From the NCBI GenBank assembly GCA_947168395.1, contig CAMVLT010000018.1, positions 1 through 61,878 of the forward strand: a DNA stretch of 61,878 nucleotides, written 5' to 3'. The notes under the pieces were generated by a model. It ran no database searches. It saw only the letters and a program-made list of their open reading frames with translations, and had not been told where the DNA came from. Positions 45,021 to 53,983 of the stretch are shown piece by piece. Origin of the DNA: an uncultured Prevotellaceae bacterium (lineage in GTDB: Bacteria > Bacteroidota > Bacteroidia > Bacteroidales > Bacteroidaceae). Positions within the stretch are counted from its first letter, which is position 1, and every line of letters begins with the position of its first letter. Position numbers and translations under genes: made by a program.

Positions 45021-45866
45021 ATGAAGCAATTACACCTTATTATAATAGCAGCACTACTGACAGCACTGCCAGCCGCTGCCAAGAAGCAGAAGCAACTCGT
45101 CATACTGCACACCAACGACACTCACTCGTGCATCATGCCGCTCAACGCAAACCTGGCCGACACCACCCTGGCGGGCCGCGGAGGATACCTGCGCCGCGCC
45201 AACATGGTGAAGGAGCAACGCAAGCTGCACCCCAACCTGCTGCTCTTCGACAGCGGCGACTTCTCGCAAGGGTCGGGCTACTACACCCTGTTCAAGGGCG
45301 AAGTGGAGATAGGCCTGATGAACCAGATGGGCTACGACGCTGCCACCATCGGCAACCATGAATTCGACTTCGGACTGGACAACATGGCAAAGTTGTTCCG
45401 CCAGGCAAAGTTCCCCATTGTGTGTGCCAACTACGACTGCACAGGTACCGTGCTGCAGGATTTGGTGAAGCCTTACGTCGTCATCAAGCGGCAAGGCCTG
45501 AAGATTGGCATCTTCGGACTCGCCCCCAAGCTGAAGGGGCTGGTATCGGATGCCAACTGCACGGGCCTCGTCTTCCTCGACCCTGCCGAGACAGCACAGA
45601 AGTGCATCGACATACTGCGAAAGCAGGAGAAATGCGACCTCGTCATCTGCCTGAGCCACCTCGGCTGGGAGGTATCCGACTATCCTGACGAGAAACTGAT
45701 ACGCCAGATTGAGGGCTGCGACTTGGTACTGGGCGGCCACACCCACACCTACATGCCGACCGTGGAGTACGCACCCGACAAGACGGGCAAGCTCATTCCC
45801 GACGACCAAAACGGCAAGCACGGCGTATTCATAGGCAAGCTGGTGCTGACGATGGAAAGCAAATAG
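45021..45866 (+). CDS. 5'-Nucleotidase catalytic (metallophosphatase) domain protein
   Basis: 281 residues from ATG 45021, with a signal peptide (LHLIIIAALLTALPAAA). Metallophosphoesterase motifs are LHTNDTHSCI near residue 30, LFDSGDFSQGS near 72, IGNHEFDFG near 111 and GGHTHTY near 236. It hydrolyses nucleotides or similar phosphate esters outside the cytoplasm. It lacks the C-terminal nucleotide-binding domain, which the upstream gene supplies. A strong terminator follows. Confidence 0.9.
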   Translation: MKQLHLIIIAALLTALPAAAKKQKQLVILHTNDTHSCIMPLNANLADTTLAGRGGYLRRANMVKEQRKLHPNLLLFDSGDFSQGSGYYTLFKGEVEIGLMNQMGYDAATIGNHEFDFGLDNMAKLFRQAKFPIVCANYDCTGTVLQDLVKPYVVIKRQGLKIGIFGLAPKLKGLVSDANCTGLVFLDPAETAQKCIDILRKQEKCDLVICLSHLGWEVSDYPDEKLIRQIEGCDLVLGGHTHTYMPTVEYAPDKTGKLIPDDQNGKHGVFIGKLVLTMESK

Positions 45867-45870
45867 CAAG

Positions 45871-45915
45871 CACAATAAAAGCGGAGGACATCGAGAATCC
45901 CCCGCTTTTATTGTG
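45871..45915. terminator. Terminator after the 5'-nucleotidase pair
   Basis: CACAATAAAAGCGG (45871-45884) pairs perfectly with CCGCTTTTATTGTG (45902-45915), followed by TTTTA. It probably also serves the convergent lipoprotein gene. Confidence 0.88.
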
Positions 45916-45932
45916 TTTTATCTCTCTACAAT

Positions 45933-47390
45933 TTATCTGATTCTGTTGTACTTCACGTTTTTGAACGACAGCCAATTGATGTTGTTGTCGGCAGCAACGA
46001 TGAACTTAATCTTCAACACGCCGTCAGCACCCACGGTGCCCGTAGCGATGTAGTTGTCGAGGAACACATCACTTCCGTCGCAGGGAGCTGTTGTAGTTCC
46101 GTTTGAAACATTCACCAGTTCACCATCGTTAGCCTGCAGGCTTATGCCATAGGTGGGAGCCGTATAGCCATTCATACCACGAACACGAACCCAGGCTGAA
46201 ACCTCGTAGTTGCCAGCCTCCAAGCCGTTCACGGTAGCAGTCAGCGTGCGCTCACCTAATGAATTGGTATTACCAGTCCAGTACTCGTAGAAAGGAACGC
46301 GGAAATTCGTGCCGTCGTTGTCGCCCTCAACAGACCATGTGTTGATGTAGTAAGGAGCATCCTGGAAGTCGGGATTGGTGTCCCATGCGCTCAGCAGGAA
46401 GTTATCGCAGGTGATGGGAGCATGCCAACCGGTGCCTTTGTCGGGATTCTGGAGTTTATCTATTTCCTCCCCGGTCAATGTGCCTTCTTCAAGCTTCGCA
46501 GCGTACTGGGTATAATATTCGTCAAGGGCAGCCTGGGTGTAGACGTTGGTAGACTCTACCAGTGCCTTCATGGCAGCAATGACCTTAGCAACCTCTGCAT
46601 ACTGCTCGACGCCCACACGAGCCACCTCGATAGCCTCCTTCAGAATCTCAAGATTCTCCTGGCTTCTGGGGTTCTGGAGTGCAAGACTGAAGATAATCTG
46701 TGCATCTTTGGGCATAGGCTTGCCAATCAGTTCATCGAGATCGGGCTGCAACTCTGCGTATGCCTCGCTCAGCGGACGGGTAATGATAACCTGCTGCTGC
46801 AGCGACTTAATCTGGATGGAGTGCCAGTTGGTGCCACCCTTCTCCTTGCCAAGACCTAATACCAAAATGCCGTCCTCGCCAACTTCGGTGATGAAACTGT
46901 AGAGACCGTTCCTTGTAGTGGTTGCGGCACGCTTTGCTGTAATATATACCTTCTCATCGTTACCAAACACGTAGGCCACGTCAATAGCGCCGTCTTCCAT
47001 GTCGGAGTCGAAACCACGGTCAGGGGTGTACATAGCATTGGCATAAAGCTCAACCTTATACTTACCAGGCACCAGTCCCTCAACGGTCTGCTGCAGCAGC
47101 ACACCTGTAGCATCAATAACAGCGGCACCCTCGCCATAGACTTCGGCCAGGCCCTTATGGCGTCCGTCGTCAGTGTCCACCTCAGGTGCTGCCCATGAGC
47201 CGGCATAACTATTCGTACCCCACTGGTCGACAGCTACCTTAGCGGTAACATCCTGATAGGTGATTTCCTCAATCATAGGGTCCTCGGGCTCTTCAGGGCC
47301 TACAGGATTGTCGGTCTTGGTACACGACGTGTAGAGCAGCGTACCCAGTACAACTACAAAACTCTTTACAAAAAAAGCTTTCTTAATCAT
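45933..47390 (-). CDS. Surface-exposed lipoprotein with two beta-sandwich (CBM-like) domains
   Basis: 485 residues. The lipobox is GTLLYTSCTK, followed by an acidic tether (PEEPEDP) of the kind that directs Bacteroidetes lipoproteins to the outside of the outer membrane. Two galactose-binding-like modules are suggested: about 60-200 (LVPGKYKVELYANAMY) and about 345-485 (GLEAGNYEVSAWVRVRGMNG). A helical FIVAR-like segment lies between them (LDELIGKPMPKD, ALVESTNVYTQAALDEYY). No enzyme motif is seen. A glycan-binding role is likely but unproven. Confidence 0.75.
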   Translation of the reverse strand: MIKKAFFVKSFVVVLGTLLYTSCTKTDNPVGPEEPEDPMIEEITYQDVTAKVAVDQWGTNSYAGSWAAPEVDTDDGRHKGLAEVYGEGAAVIDATGVLLQQTVEGLVPGKYKVELYANAMYTPDRGFDSDMEDGAIDVAYVFGNDEKVYITAKRAATTTRNGLYSFITEVGEDGILVLGLGKEKGGTNWHSIQIKSLQQQVIITRPLSEAYAELQPDLDELIGKPMPKDAQIIFSLALQNPRSQENLEILKEAIEVARVGVEQYAEVAKVIAAMKALVESTNVYTQAALDEYYTQYAAKLEEGTLTGEEIDKLQNPDKGTGWHAPITCDNFLLSAWDTNPDFQDAPYYINTWSVEGDNDGTNFRVPFYEYWTGNTNSLGERTLTATVNGLEAGNYEVSAWVRVRGMNGYTAPTYGISLQANDGELVNVSNGTTTAPCDGSDVFLDNYIATGTVGADGVLKIKFIVAADNNINWLSFKNVKYNRIR

Positions 47391-47498
47391 AGTTTGTTAC
47401 AGCAGGCTCAATTGTTAGTGGTATGCATCGAGGGGGCAGAGCCCATTAATCCCTCAGGATGTTTCAGTTATAATTCTCAATTTCAGTTTTTAGCGGTA

Positions 47499-47506
47499 CA
47501 AAGATA
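47499..47506 (-). promoter_or_regulatory. TATCTTTG promoter box for the surface lipoprotein gene
   Basis: A minus-strand TAnnTTTG match about 110 bp upstream of the start codon. Confidence 0.6.
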
Positions 47507-47575
47507 GACATATTTTTTGATAACCGCAACACTTTTTGGGAAAAAGTTGCAGGAAAGCCAAGAATTACTCGAGAA

Positions 47576-48328
47576 TTACTCGAAATAGAAAGTGAGGGTA
47601 ATCAGCTTGCTGTGCCCCGAACTGACCGAATTGGTGAAAACGCGCTGATTGATATCCGTCAGTTCGTTGGCATGGTCCTTGTCAAGCGAGTTCACCAGAC
47701 TGTAGCTGAACTTCAGCTCAGGGATGAGTTTGAAGAAAGGCAGATAGAAGTCGCAGCCGATACCTATCTCGAGCATCGTGTCGTACCTCTTCAGCTGAAT
47801 GAGATCTTGCGACTTGCTGGTCAGGTTCACCATTGGGTTGATGCCGCCAACGATATAGGGGCGGTAATTGTTGAAACGCTCGGCCGAGAACTTCAGGTTG
47901 ATGGGGAAGGCTATATAGGTGTTCTTCATGTCCTGCGTAGCCGTAATGATGCGTCCCTCGGGGTCAGTGCGGTTCAGGTGGCGGAACGTCAGGTGCTTGG
48001 CGCCAAAGTGCATGGTGGGCAGCAGACGGATGGAGAAATGCTTGCTGATACGCTGGTCGGCGAGCACACCCACGCTGAAGCCCGGATTCCAGTTGTCCTG
48101 GTCGCAGACGACGGTCTCGGTGGTGGTAGTGCCGTCGTCGAGGGTGACGATCTGCGGGCCAACGTTCTGGAACTCAATGTCCTGCATATGGAAGCCCACG
48201 CTGATGCCAAAGTGCATCGGGCGCAAGTCGATGTAGGGCTTGTTCTGCGGTTTACGTTCTTGGGCTGGTGAAGTGAGAAGTGAGAAATGGAAAGTGACAA
48301 GTACCAGCAGCACTTTCACCCACCACAT
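47576..48328 (-). CDS. porT: PorT-like outer-membrane beta-barrel protein (type IX secretion)
   Basis: 250 residues from ATG 48328; GTG 48364 and ATG 48358 are upstream alternatives, but the signal peptide (VKVLLVLVTFHFSLLTSPAQ) fits the later start. The mature part is beta-barrel-like: YIDLRPMHFGISVGFHMQDI, SIRLLPTMHFGAKHLTFRHL, NTYIAFPINLKFSAERFNNY, YRPYIVGGINPMVNLTSKS, and it ends with an aromatic residue pattern LITLTFYFE. This matches my memory of PorT from Porphyromonas. A protein with a type IX C-terminal signal is encoded at 60065-61549. Confidence 0.75.
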   Translation of the reverse strand: MWWVKVLLVLVTFHFSLLTSPAQERKPQNKPYIDLRPMHFGISVGFHMQDIEFQNVGPQIVTLDDGTTTTETVVCDQDNWNPGFSVGVLADQRISKHFSIRLLPTMHFGAKHLTFRHLNRTDPEGRIITATQDMKNTYIAFPINLKFSAERFNNYRPYIVGGINPMVNLTSKSQDLIQLKRYDTMLEIGIGCDFYLPFFKLIPELKFSYSLVNSLDKDHANELTDINQRVFTNSVSSGHSKLITLTFYFE

Positions 48329-48487
48329 TGTTTTCACCTTATTATATATATGTAGCATATTCACTTGTCACTTTTCACTTATTATATAACGAGAAAAGCC
48401 GCTTAATATTATGTCGGTAATAATTTCGACATCGTATAAATTGCAAAAATAAATACCAAAAGTTAGGTATAAATCAAAAATAATGCT

Positions 48488-48495
48488 TACCTTTG
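48488..48495 (+). promoter_or_regulatory. TACCTTTG promoter box for the ferredoxin gene
   Basis: A TAnnTTTG match 51 bp upstream of the ATG at 48547. Confidence 0.65.
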
Positions 48496-48546
48496 CATCA
48501 CAAACATTTAGTATTAACAATTAAATTATTTAAAACTTTTAGAATT

Positions 48547-48717
48547 ATGGCATACGTAATTGGTGATGACTGCATTGCATGTGGAACATGCGCAGGTGAA
48601 TGCCCCGTTGAGGCTATCTCTGAGGGTGAGAAGTATGTAATTGACGCTGACGCTTGCACAGAGTGCGGTACTTGCGCTTCTGTCTGCCCGTCAGAGGCTA
48701 TTTACCTTCCGGCTTAA
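48547..48717 (+). CDS. 2[4Fe-4S] ferredoxin
   Basis: 56 residues. Two clusters are bound by CIACGTCAGECP (near residue 9) and CTECGTCASVCP (near 37), the classical clostridial-type spacing. It carries low-potential electrons for enzymes such as pyruvate:ferredoxin oxidoreductase in anaerobes. It is monocistronic with a promoter box and a strong terminator. Confidence 0.97.
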   Translation: MAYVIGDDCIACGTCAGECPVEAISEGEKYVIDADACTECGTCASVCPSEAIYLPA

Positions 48718-48748
48718 TTCATCAGAATGAGCTTTATAAACCACTTCG

Positions 48749-48775
48749 AGGGTGTGTCTCAACGACACACCCTCT
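48749..48775. terminator. Terminator after ferredoxin
   Basis: GAGGGTGTGTC and GACACACCCTC form an 11-bp perfect stem over a 5-base loop, followed by TTCTG. It lies between two convergent genes. Confidence 0.8.
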
Positions 48776-48779
48776 TCTG

Positions 48780-51452
48780 TTAGTTGTCTTTACAGTTATA
48801 CACCACGTCTGACACGGTGACGTAACCCCCTTCGCGTACCTTATTATAATGATAAAGGCCGAAACGGACGCCTTTCCAGTTGCCGAAGCCTGCGTAGAAG
48901 GGGTCGCCAACGGTGGTGAATTTACGACCGTCGGTGCTCAGACTGAAACGGTATTGCCGTCCGGGAATGTCGAAGGTGACGCGAAGGTAGAGTTTCTTAG
49001 CGGTGAAGGAGAAGGAATAAACAGTAAGAGCCGTGTCGTCGTCGCCACTGCGGTAGAGACTTAACTTTCCGTCCTGCCGCATCACGCCGAAGAGGTGGTC
49101 GGGCTTTCCGATACAAGCCAGTCCGGCACGGCCTCCTTCGGTCAGATGGGTCACATCGAAGACGGTGGTGGCTTCGCTCACATAGCCCATCACTTTCTGC
49201 GTCAGCGTATTACGTGCTTTCTTGAAGTCGTCGGCTCTCAAGCCGTGAAGTGTCAGCTGGCCTTTGTGCTCGGTCAGCGACCAGGCCTCGTTAGCGGGAT
49301 TATGGTTCCACTGCCATTGCGGCGACAGCACCGTGTCCTCGAAGTCGTCACTCGTCTGGGGCAGTCTAGGCTGGATAGTATTGCCCTCAACAATGGGCTT
49401 TGGCCACACCTTCACCGGCTCACCGATGCCGTTTCTGTCGATGTCGACTCCGATGACGGGCCAGTCGTCCTGCCAGTGCATAGGCTGCAGGTGAACCACA
49501 CGCCCCAAAGCTGGGGTCTCCTGAAAATGGAAGAACCACCATTCGCCCTGAGGGGTGTCGACGAGTGCTCCCTGATGAGGACCGTTCACGGAAGTGGAAC
49601 CCTGCTCGAGCACGACTCGCTTTTCGTAAGGCCCATAGATACTCTTCGAGCGGAGGACGGTCTGCCAGCCTCCCCCTACCCCACCCTCAGGAATAGACAG
49701 GTAATAATAACCGTTGCGCTTCAGGAACTTGGTGCCCTCGGCCACGGGACCTGTATAGACGGTGACACCGTCGTCTAACAACGTCCGTCCGTCGGCACTC
49801 ATCTTGTGAACGATGATGGGGCCTGCCCCATGCTGGCTACGTCCGAGGTAAGCCTGACCGTCGTCATCCCAGAACGGACACGGGTCTTCCCAATGATAGA
49901 CAGCTTTCACGCAGTGCAGTTTGCTCCACGGCCCTTCGGGCTTCTCGGCCTGCGTCATGAACAGTCCCTCATGAGGGGTGCAGAAATATATCCAGAAGCG
50001 GCCGTCGTGATAGCGGATGGCGGGTGCCCACGAGCCACCGGCGTATTTTTCGTTGGTGTCCCATCCAGGCAGGTCGAAGCGGTCGTACACCTGGGTCACA
50101 ATGCGCCAGTTCACCATATCGTCGGACTCCAACAGCTGCATGCCAATGAAATGGAAGTCGGAGGCTACCATGTAGTATTTGCTACCCACCCTAATGACAT
50201 CGGGGTCGGAGTAGTCGGCATTGAGCACGGGGTTGACGTAGGTGCCGTTGCCCTGGTCGCCCCAGGCATGCTGGGCCATCAAGTTGCCAGCAAAAAGCGA
50301 CAACAGGAACAAGAGCGTAAGGGGCAGTATCTTGTCATAGAACTTGTATAGACACTGTCGCACAAAGCCCTGCTCAAAGCGGTCGGCAATCATCTGACGG
50401 GCTTGACCCGCCATGAAGTTGCGCTCATCATTACGGTTAATCATCTGTTGCATAGCTTCATAAAGTGCTTGTTCGTCTTTGGAAGGAATGATCACGCCGT
50501 TCTTGCCCTGCACGATAATCTCACGCGAACCGTTGATGTCGGTCACGATGGAGGGCAGCCCCATAGCTCCCGCCTCCAAGACGGTATTGGGGAAGCCTTC
50601 ACGGTAGCTGGGGAACACGAAACAGTCGGCAGCGGCATAGTATGCCAGCAGTTGGTCACCCGATTTGGGACCGACGGCTTCGACACAGGAGTTGTTACTA
50701 ATTACTTCGCGGGCCTCGGAGGATATAGGGTCGAGACTGTCTTCGTAGTCTCCGACAAGCACGAGCCGTGTAGCAGGGTTTGTACCACTCAGGCGCTGGA
50801 AGGCGGCCAACAATTCGTTCATGCCCTTGTCGCGGACGATGCGCCCCACAAAGAGGAATGTGAAGACACCGTTCTTGCGAAGGGAGTCGGCCAAGACCAT
50901 GACCTCCGGCCTGCGGCTGAAGCAATCCATATCAATGCCGCGCACGTTGCCGTAGCCCAGCACTTGGAGCGGCTTCTTGGTGATACCATGACGGAGGAGG
51001 TCATTCTTGACGCCCTCACCTTCGGGAATAACGTGGGTAGCACAGAGACAGGTGAGGCTGTCGGTGAGCATCAGGATTCTGCGCTGGAGGCCTGTCGCCG
51101 TCGGGAACACGAGGCCCGTGAAGGTATGGACACGTACTGGCACCCTTGTCAGCCACGCCGCCATCATACAGAGCAGACCGGCCTTGGGTGTCAGCGAGTG
51201 TACCATTGTAGGCCGCTCATGGTGGAACACTTTGATGAGTTGCCATAAGGACACAATATCACGACGGGGCGAAATGTGACGCTCCATAGGAACGGGTATT
51301 GTGCGTACCTTATATTTATGGGCCACCTCGTCCATCTCGGGACCAGGCGACGACAGTACCAGCACTTCATACTTCCGGCCCAATTCGGGCAGCATACCTG
51401 AAACAAAACCTATGGACTGGGACACGGTACAGGCTCTGATGATTTTCTGCAT
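48780..51452 (-). CDS. Glycosyltransferase family 4 fused to a secreted GH43 glycoside hydrolase
   Basis: 890 residues from ATG 51452 (MQKIIRACTVSQSIGFVSG). Residues 1 to about 370 form a complete GT4 glycosyltransferase: GRIVRDKGMNELLAAF, then SYREGFPNTVLEAGAMGLPS. It ends in a natural-looking tail CLYKFYDKIL. This runs straight into LPLTLLFLLSLFAGNLMAQ (about 373-391), which is a typical signal peptide. Next is a GH43 five-bladed propeller with catalytic-type residues in NADYSDPDVI (near 412), DPCPFWDDD (near 522) and VAEGTKF (near 570). A C-terminal beta-sandwich (about 700-890) closes the protein. No Met lies between the domains in this frame. The product may be a membrane protein with GT inside and GH43 outside, or the result of a recent fusing deletion. 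Confidence 0.82.
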   Translation of the reverse strand: MQKIIRACTVSQSIGFVSGMLPELGRKYEVLVLSSPGPEMDEVAHKYKVRTIPVPMERHISPRRDIVSLWQLIKVFHHERPTMVHSLTPKAGLLCMMAAWLTRVPVRVHTFTGLVFPTATGLQRRILMLTDSLTCLCATHVIPEGEGVKNDLLRHGITKKPLQVLGYGNVRGIDMDCFSRRPEVMVLADSLRKNGVFTFLFVGRIVRDKGMNELLAAFQRLSGTNPATRLVLVGDYEDSLDPISSEAREVISNNSCVEAVGPKSGDQLLAYYAAADCFVFPSYREGFPNTVLEAGAMGLPSIVTDINGSREIIVQGKNGVIIPSKDEQALYEAMQQMINRNDERNFMAGQARQMIADRFEQGFVRQCLYKFYDKILPLTLLFLLSLFAGNLMAQHAWGDQGNGTYVNPVLNADYSDPDVIRVGSKYYMVASDFHFIGMQLLESDDMVNWRIVTQVYDRFDLPGWDTNEKYAGGSWAPAIRYHDGRFWIYFCTPHEGLFMTQAEKPEGPWSKLHCVKAVYHWEDPCPFWDDDGQAYLGRSQHGAGPIIVHKMSADGRTLLDDGVTVYTGPVAEGTKFLKRNGYYYLSIPEGGVGGGWQTVLRSKSIYGPYEKRVVLEQGSTSVNGPHQGALVDTPQGEWWFFHFQETPALGRVVHLQPMHWQDDWPVIGVDIDRNGIGEPVKVWPKPIVEGNTIQPRLPQTSDDFEDTVLSPQWQWNHNPANEAWSLTEHKGQLTLHGLRADDFKKARNTLTQKVMGYVSEATTVFDVTHLTEGGRAGLACIGKPDHLFGVMRQDGKLSLYRSGDDDTALTVYSFSFTAKKLYLRVTFDIPGRQYRFSLSTDGRKFTTVGDPFYAGFGNWKGVRFGLYHYNKVREGGYVTVSDVVYNCKDN

Positions 51453-51520
51453 GGTGATGATTTGAAAAGAGGATGTACCGATGTGGCACATCCTCTTCCT
51501 TTGTTATACAATATGTTTTA

Positions 51521-52945
51521 TTACTTCAGTTCCAGCACCTGCTTGGCAGTCTCGTTATCGGGATCGATAGCCTTCAGCTTGGCAGCAAACTCCTTGGCTG
51601 TGTTCTTGTCGTCCTTGGTAATGAGATAGTAAGAGATAAGGTAGCGGTAAGCCTCAACCAGACGCACGTTGTCGGTGTTGTCACGCTCAGCCTTGTTGCC
51701 CAACAGCTCAACGAGTTTCTCGTAGTGGGGCTTAGCAAGTTCCTGCTTCGACTCGGGGTCCATGTACATACCGATGCGGGCACGCTGGAAAGCTACGTAG
51801 TCCTCGATGTCGGTGTACTTGGTCAGCAGGTTAGCATAGACCTCGTCAGCCTTCTTGAACTTCTCTAACTTCAGGGCAGCATCCTCAAGGCTGTTGGCGT
51901 GCTGCACATAGAGCTGACCCAGACCAGCATGGTCGCTGGCCGAAGCCTTCGACACCTCATTGAGGTACTTCTCGTAGTACTTGATGGCATTCTCGTAGTC
52001 CTTCGTTCCTTTGTAGGCATCAGAGAGGGTCTTGATGACACCGGCACGCTTGTCTTTGTTGTCGAACTCCTGGTCAAGGGCCTTGTTGTACATGGCGATA
52101 GCTTCGTCGTGACGCTTCAGGCCGTTGAGGGCGTTGCCATAGTACACATAGTCCATGTAAGAGAGGTTAGCCGAGTCGGACTTGTTGAACAGGCGGTCGG
52201 CATAGTCGATAGCCTTATCGAAGTTGCCCTTCTCCGTGTTGCAGAACATGGCCAGACGGTTCAGCGTTGAGTTGCGAGGCTCCTTGCCCAGTCCGAGCTC
52301 TGCCATCTGAATACCCTTGTCGTACTTCTGGGTCAGGTAGGCCGAGAAGGCACTCTCAATGATGTCCATCTTCTCGAGCTTGGCCTGAGGCACCTTGTCG
52401 TAGGCAGCGATAGCCTCGTCGAAGTTGTTGGAGATGTAGTTGATGTGACCGATGATGGCATCAACAGGATAGTCGGGCAGCTGGGTACGCAGGTCGTTGA
52501 GCTTCGAAATGGCACCACGAGGGTCAATCTTGCGATAGACGGAGGCATACTTGCGATAACCCTCAGGGTTCTTCGGGTCGAAGTAGATAGCCTGATCGTA
52601 AAGCAGGGCTGCGCCGCCGCCGTCCTCAGCCAGAGCCTGAAGGTCACCCTTCAGAATGTAGGCCGGAGCATACTGCTTGTTAGCTTTCAGCGCCATGTCG
52701 GCATACTTGGCAGCATTGGCTGTGTCTTTTGCTTCATAGAATGCACGACCGAAGGCAACGAGATTCTCGGCATTCTTCTTGTTCTTCTTGTCGAAGGGTT
52801 TCAGCTGGTCTGCCAAGTCTGCGGGTTTGCTACTAATAATTTTCTTAACGGCATCGATGTCGGCCTTAGTGCCATCCTGTGCCATAGCGCTGGTGCTGAA
52901 ACCTGCCAGCACGGCGCCCATTACAAAATATTTGATTGCTTTCAT
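51521..52945 (-). CDS. Exported tetratricopeptide repeat protein
   Basis: 474 residues from ATG 52945 (MKAIKYFVMGAVLAGFSTSA, cut near AMAQ). Most of the protein is TPR-like helices, for example AKYADMALKANKQYAPAYIL, EAIAAYDKVPQAKLEKMDII and ENAIKYYEKYLNEV. It is the last gene of the exbB-exbD-exbD-tonB-pstS run, 81 bp after the PstS-like gene. This gene order is recurrent in Bacteroidetes, which suggests a role as periplasmic scaffold for that complex. Confidence 0.85.
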   Translation of the reverse strand: MKAIKYFVMGAVLAGFSTSAMAQDGTKADIDAVKKIISSKPADLADQLKPFDKKNKKNAENLVAFGRAFYEAKDTANAAKYADMALKANKQYAPAYILKGDLQALAEDGGGAALLYDQAIYFDPKNPEGYRKYASVYRKIDPRGAISKLNDLRTQLPDYPVDAIIGHINYISNNFDEAIAAYDKVPQAKLEKMDIIESAFSAYLTQKYDKGIQMAELGLGKEPRNSTLNRLAMFCNTEKGNFDKAIDYADRLFNKSDSANLSYMDYVYYGNALNGLKRHDEAIAMYNKALDQEFDNKDKRAGVIKTLSDAYKGTKDYENAIKYYEKYLNEVSKASASDHAGLGQLYVQHANSLEDAALKLEKFKKADEVYANLLTKYTDIEDYVAFQRARIGMYMDPESKQELAKPHYEKLVELLGNKAERDNTDNVRLVEAYRYLISYYLITKDDKNTAKEFAAKLKAIDPDNETAKQVLELK

Positions 52946-53026
52946 ACTCTTTCTCTTTTTTAAAGGGTTAAACATATTGTTATTTGTCGTTGTATCGTTA
53001 TGACGTTCTTACGATTAAATAGTTTA

Positions 53027-53983
53027 TTATTCTTTACTTACATTAACATCCCGCACGTTCATATTGGCCTGAATAGGCAGCAGTCCGGCACGGAAAAATA
53101 TCATCTGTCCCTTGGGCAGACGGCAGAAGTGGGCAAATCCCGAGGGCACACCCGTCCGCGGCTCGTTAAGCAGCGCATAGATAGTGCGTATCAGCGGATA
53201 ATTGCCGTTATATAGGTAGTACTGATAGGGCTTGAAACTGTTGTAGGCAGTGGCAGAGTCCAGTCGGCTAACCTTCATGACGGTAATGTTCTTCTTAAAG
53301 GTGACGTTGGTTGTGTCGTGCTTGTCGTTGAGCCAGTTGGAACCGATGATACCAATGGCGTTCTCATGCTTCTCCACCCAGTCAATGACCTCGGCACTCT
53401 TCTTCACAGCACCGATATTACCACTGTTGATGGGCTTGCCGCCCAGGATGGAGTCGACACAATAGGTCACTGTGCTCGACTTGGGATTGTCGAATACGAC
53501 GTCGATTTCGCCCAGCTTTGATTTGGGGTAGACGTCTTTCCAGTTGGTGGCCTCGCCGCTAAGGATGCGGCGGAAGTCCTTCACTGAAATGCAGGTGTCG
53601 GGGTTGGCATTGTTGACAATAACAGCCAGCCCGTCGTAGGCAATGGGAATGACGCGTGGCATGAACGAGCGGGCCTTGAGGCTCTCCAGTTCACGCGGCG
53701 ATAATTGTCGCGCCGTGAAAGCCAGCCACACCTTATTCTCAACCAGTTGACGGATAGCGTCTTCCTGATCGGTATAGACGGGCTTGATTTCACCCTGCGC
53801 ATAAAGAGCTTTGTACACCTCCAACTCTTCATCTAAAATAGGATAGAAGCTCTCGTCAGAGGTGAAAGCGGCCGCTGCTGCCTCGTAGTCGTAAGGCAGC
53901 GATTTAGGCTTGTTCCCACATGCGAGGAACAAGCCTAAAGAGAGTGTTAATCCAACGAATTTGTTGAATGTTGTCATTTTCAT
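53027..53983 (-). CDS. PstS-like periplasmic phosphate-binding family lipoprotein
   Basis: 318 residues. The signal ends SLGLFLACGNK with a lipobox cysteine. The body is the PBP-like fold of the PstS family (IPIAYDGLAVIVNNANPDTC, VKDFRRILSGEATNWKDVYP, AIGIIGSNWLND). It lacks any adjacent pstCAB transporter. It starts exactly where tonB stops (0 bp), so it is translationally linked to the TonB system. It is more likely an accessory of that complex than part of a phosphate importer. Confidence 0.82.
   Translation of the reverse strand: MKMTTFNKFVGLTLSLGLFLACGNKPKSLPYDYEAAAAAFTSDESFYPILDEELEVYKALYAQGEIKPVYTDQEDAIRQLVENKVWLAFTARQLSPRELESLKARSFMPRVIPIAYDGLAVIVNNANPDTCISVKDFRRILSGEATNWKDVYPKSKLGEIDVVFDNPKSSTVTYCVDSILGGKPINSGNIGAVKKSAEVIDWVEKHENAIGIIGSNWLNDKHDTTNVTFKKNITVMKVSRLDSATAYNSFKPYQYYLYNGNYPLIRTIYALLNEPRTGVPSGFAHFCRLPKGQMIFFRAGLLPIQANMNVRDVNVSKE

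Noticed and set aside
51453..51491. Upstream start of the GT-GH43 gene
   Set aside because: The glycosyltransferase fold begins at MQKIIRACTVSQ; the 13 extra residues add nothing typical.
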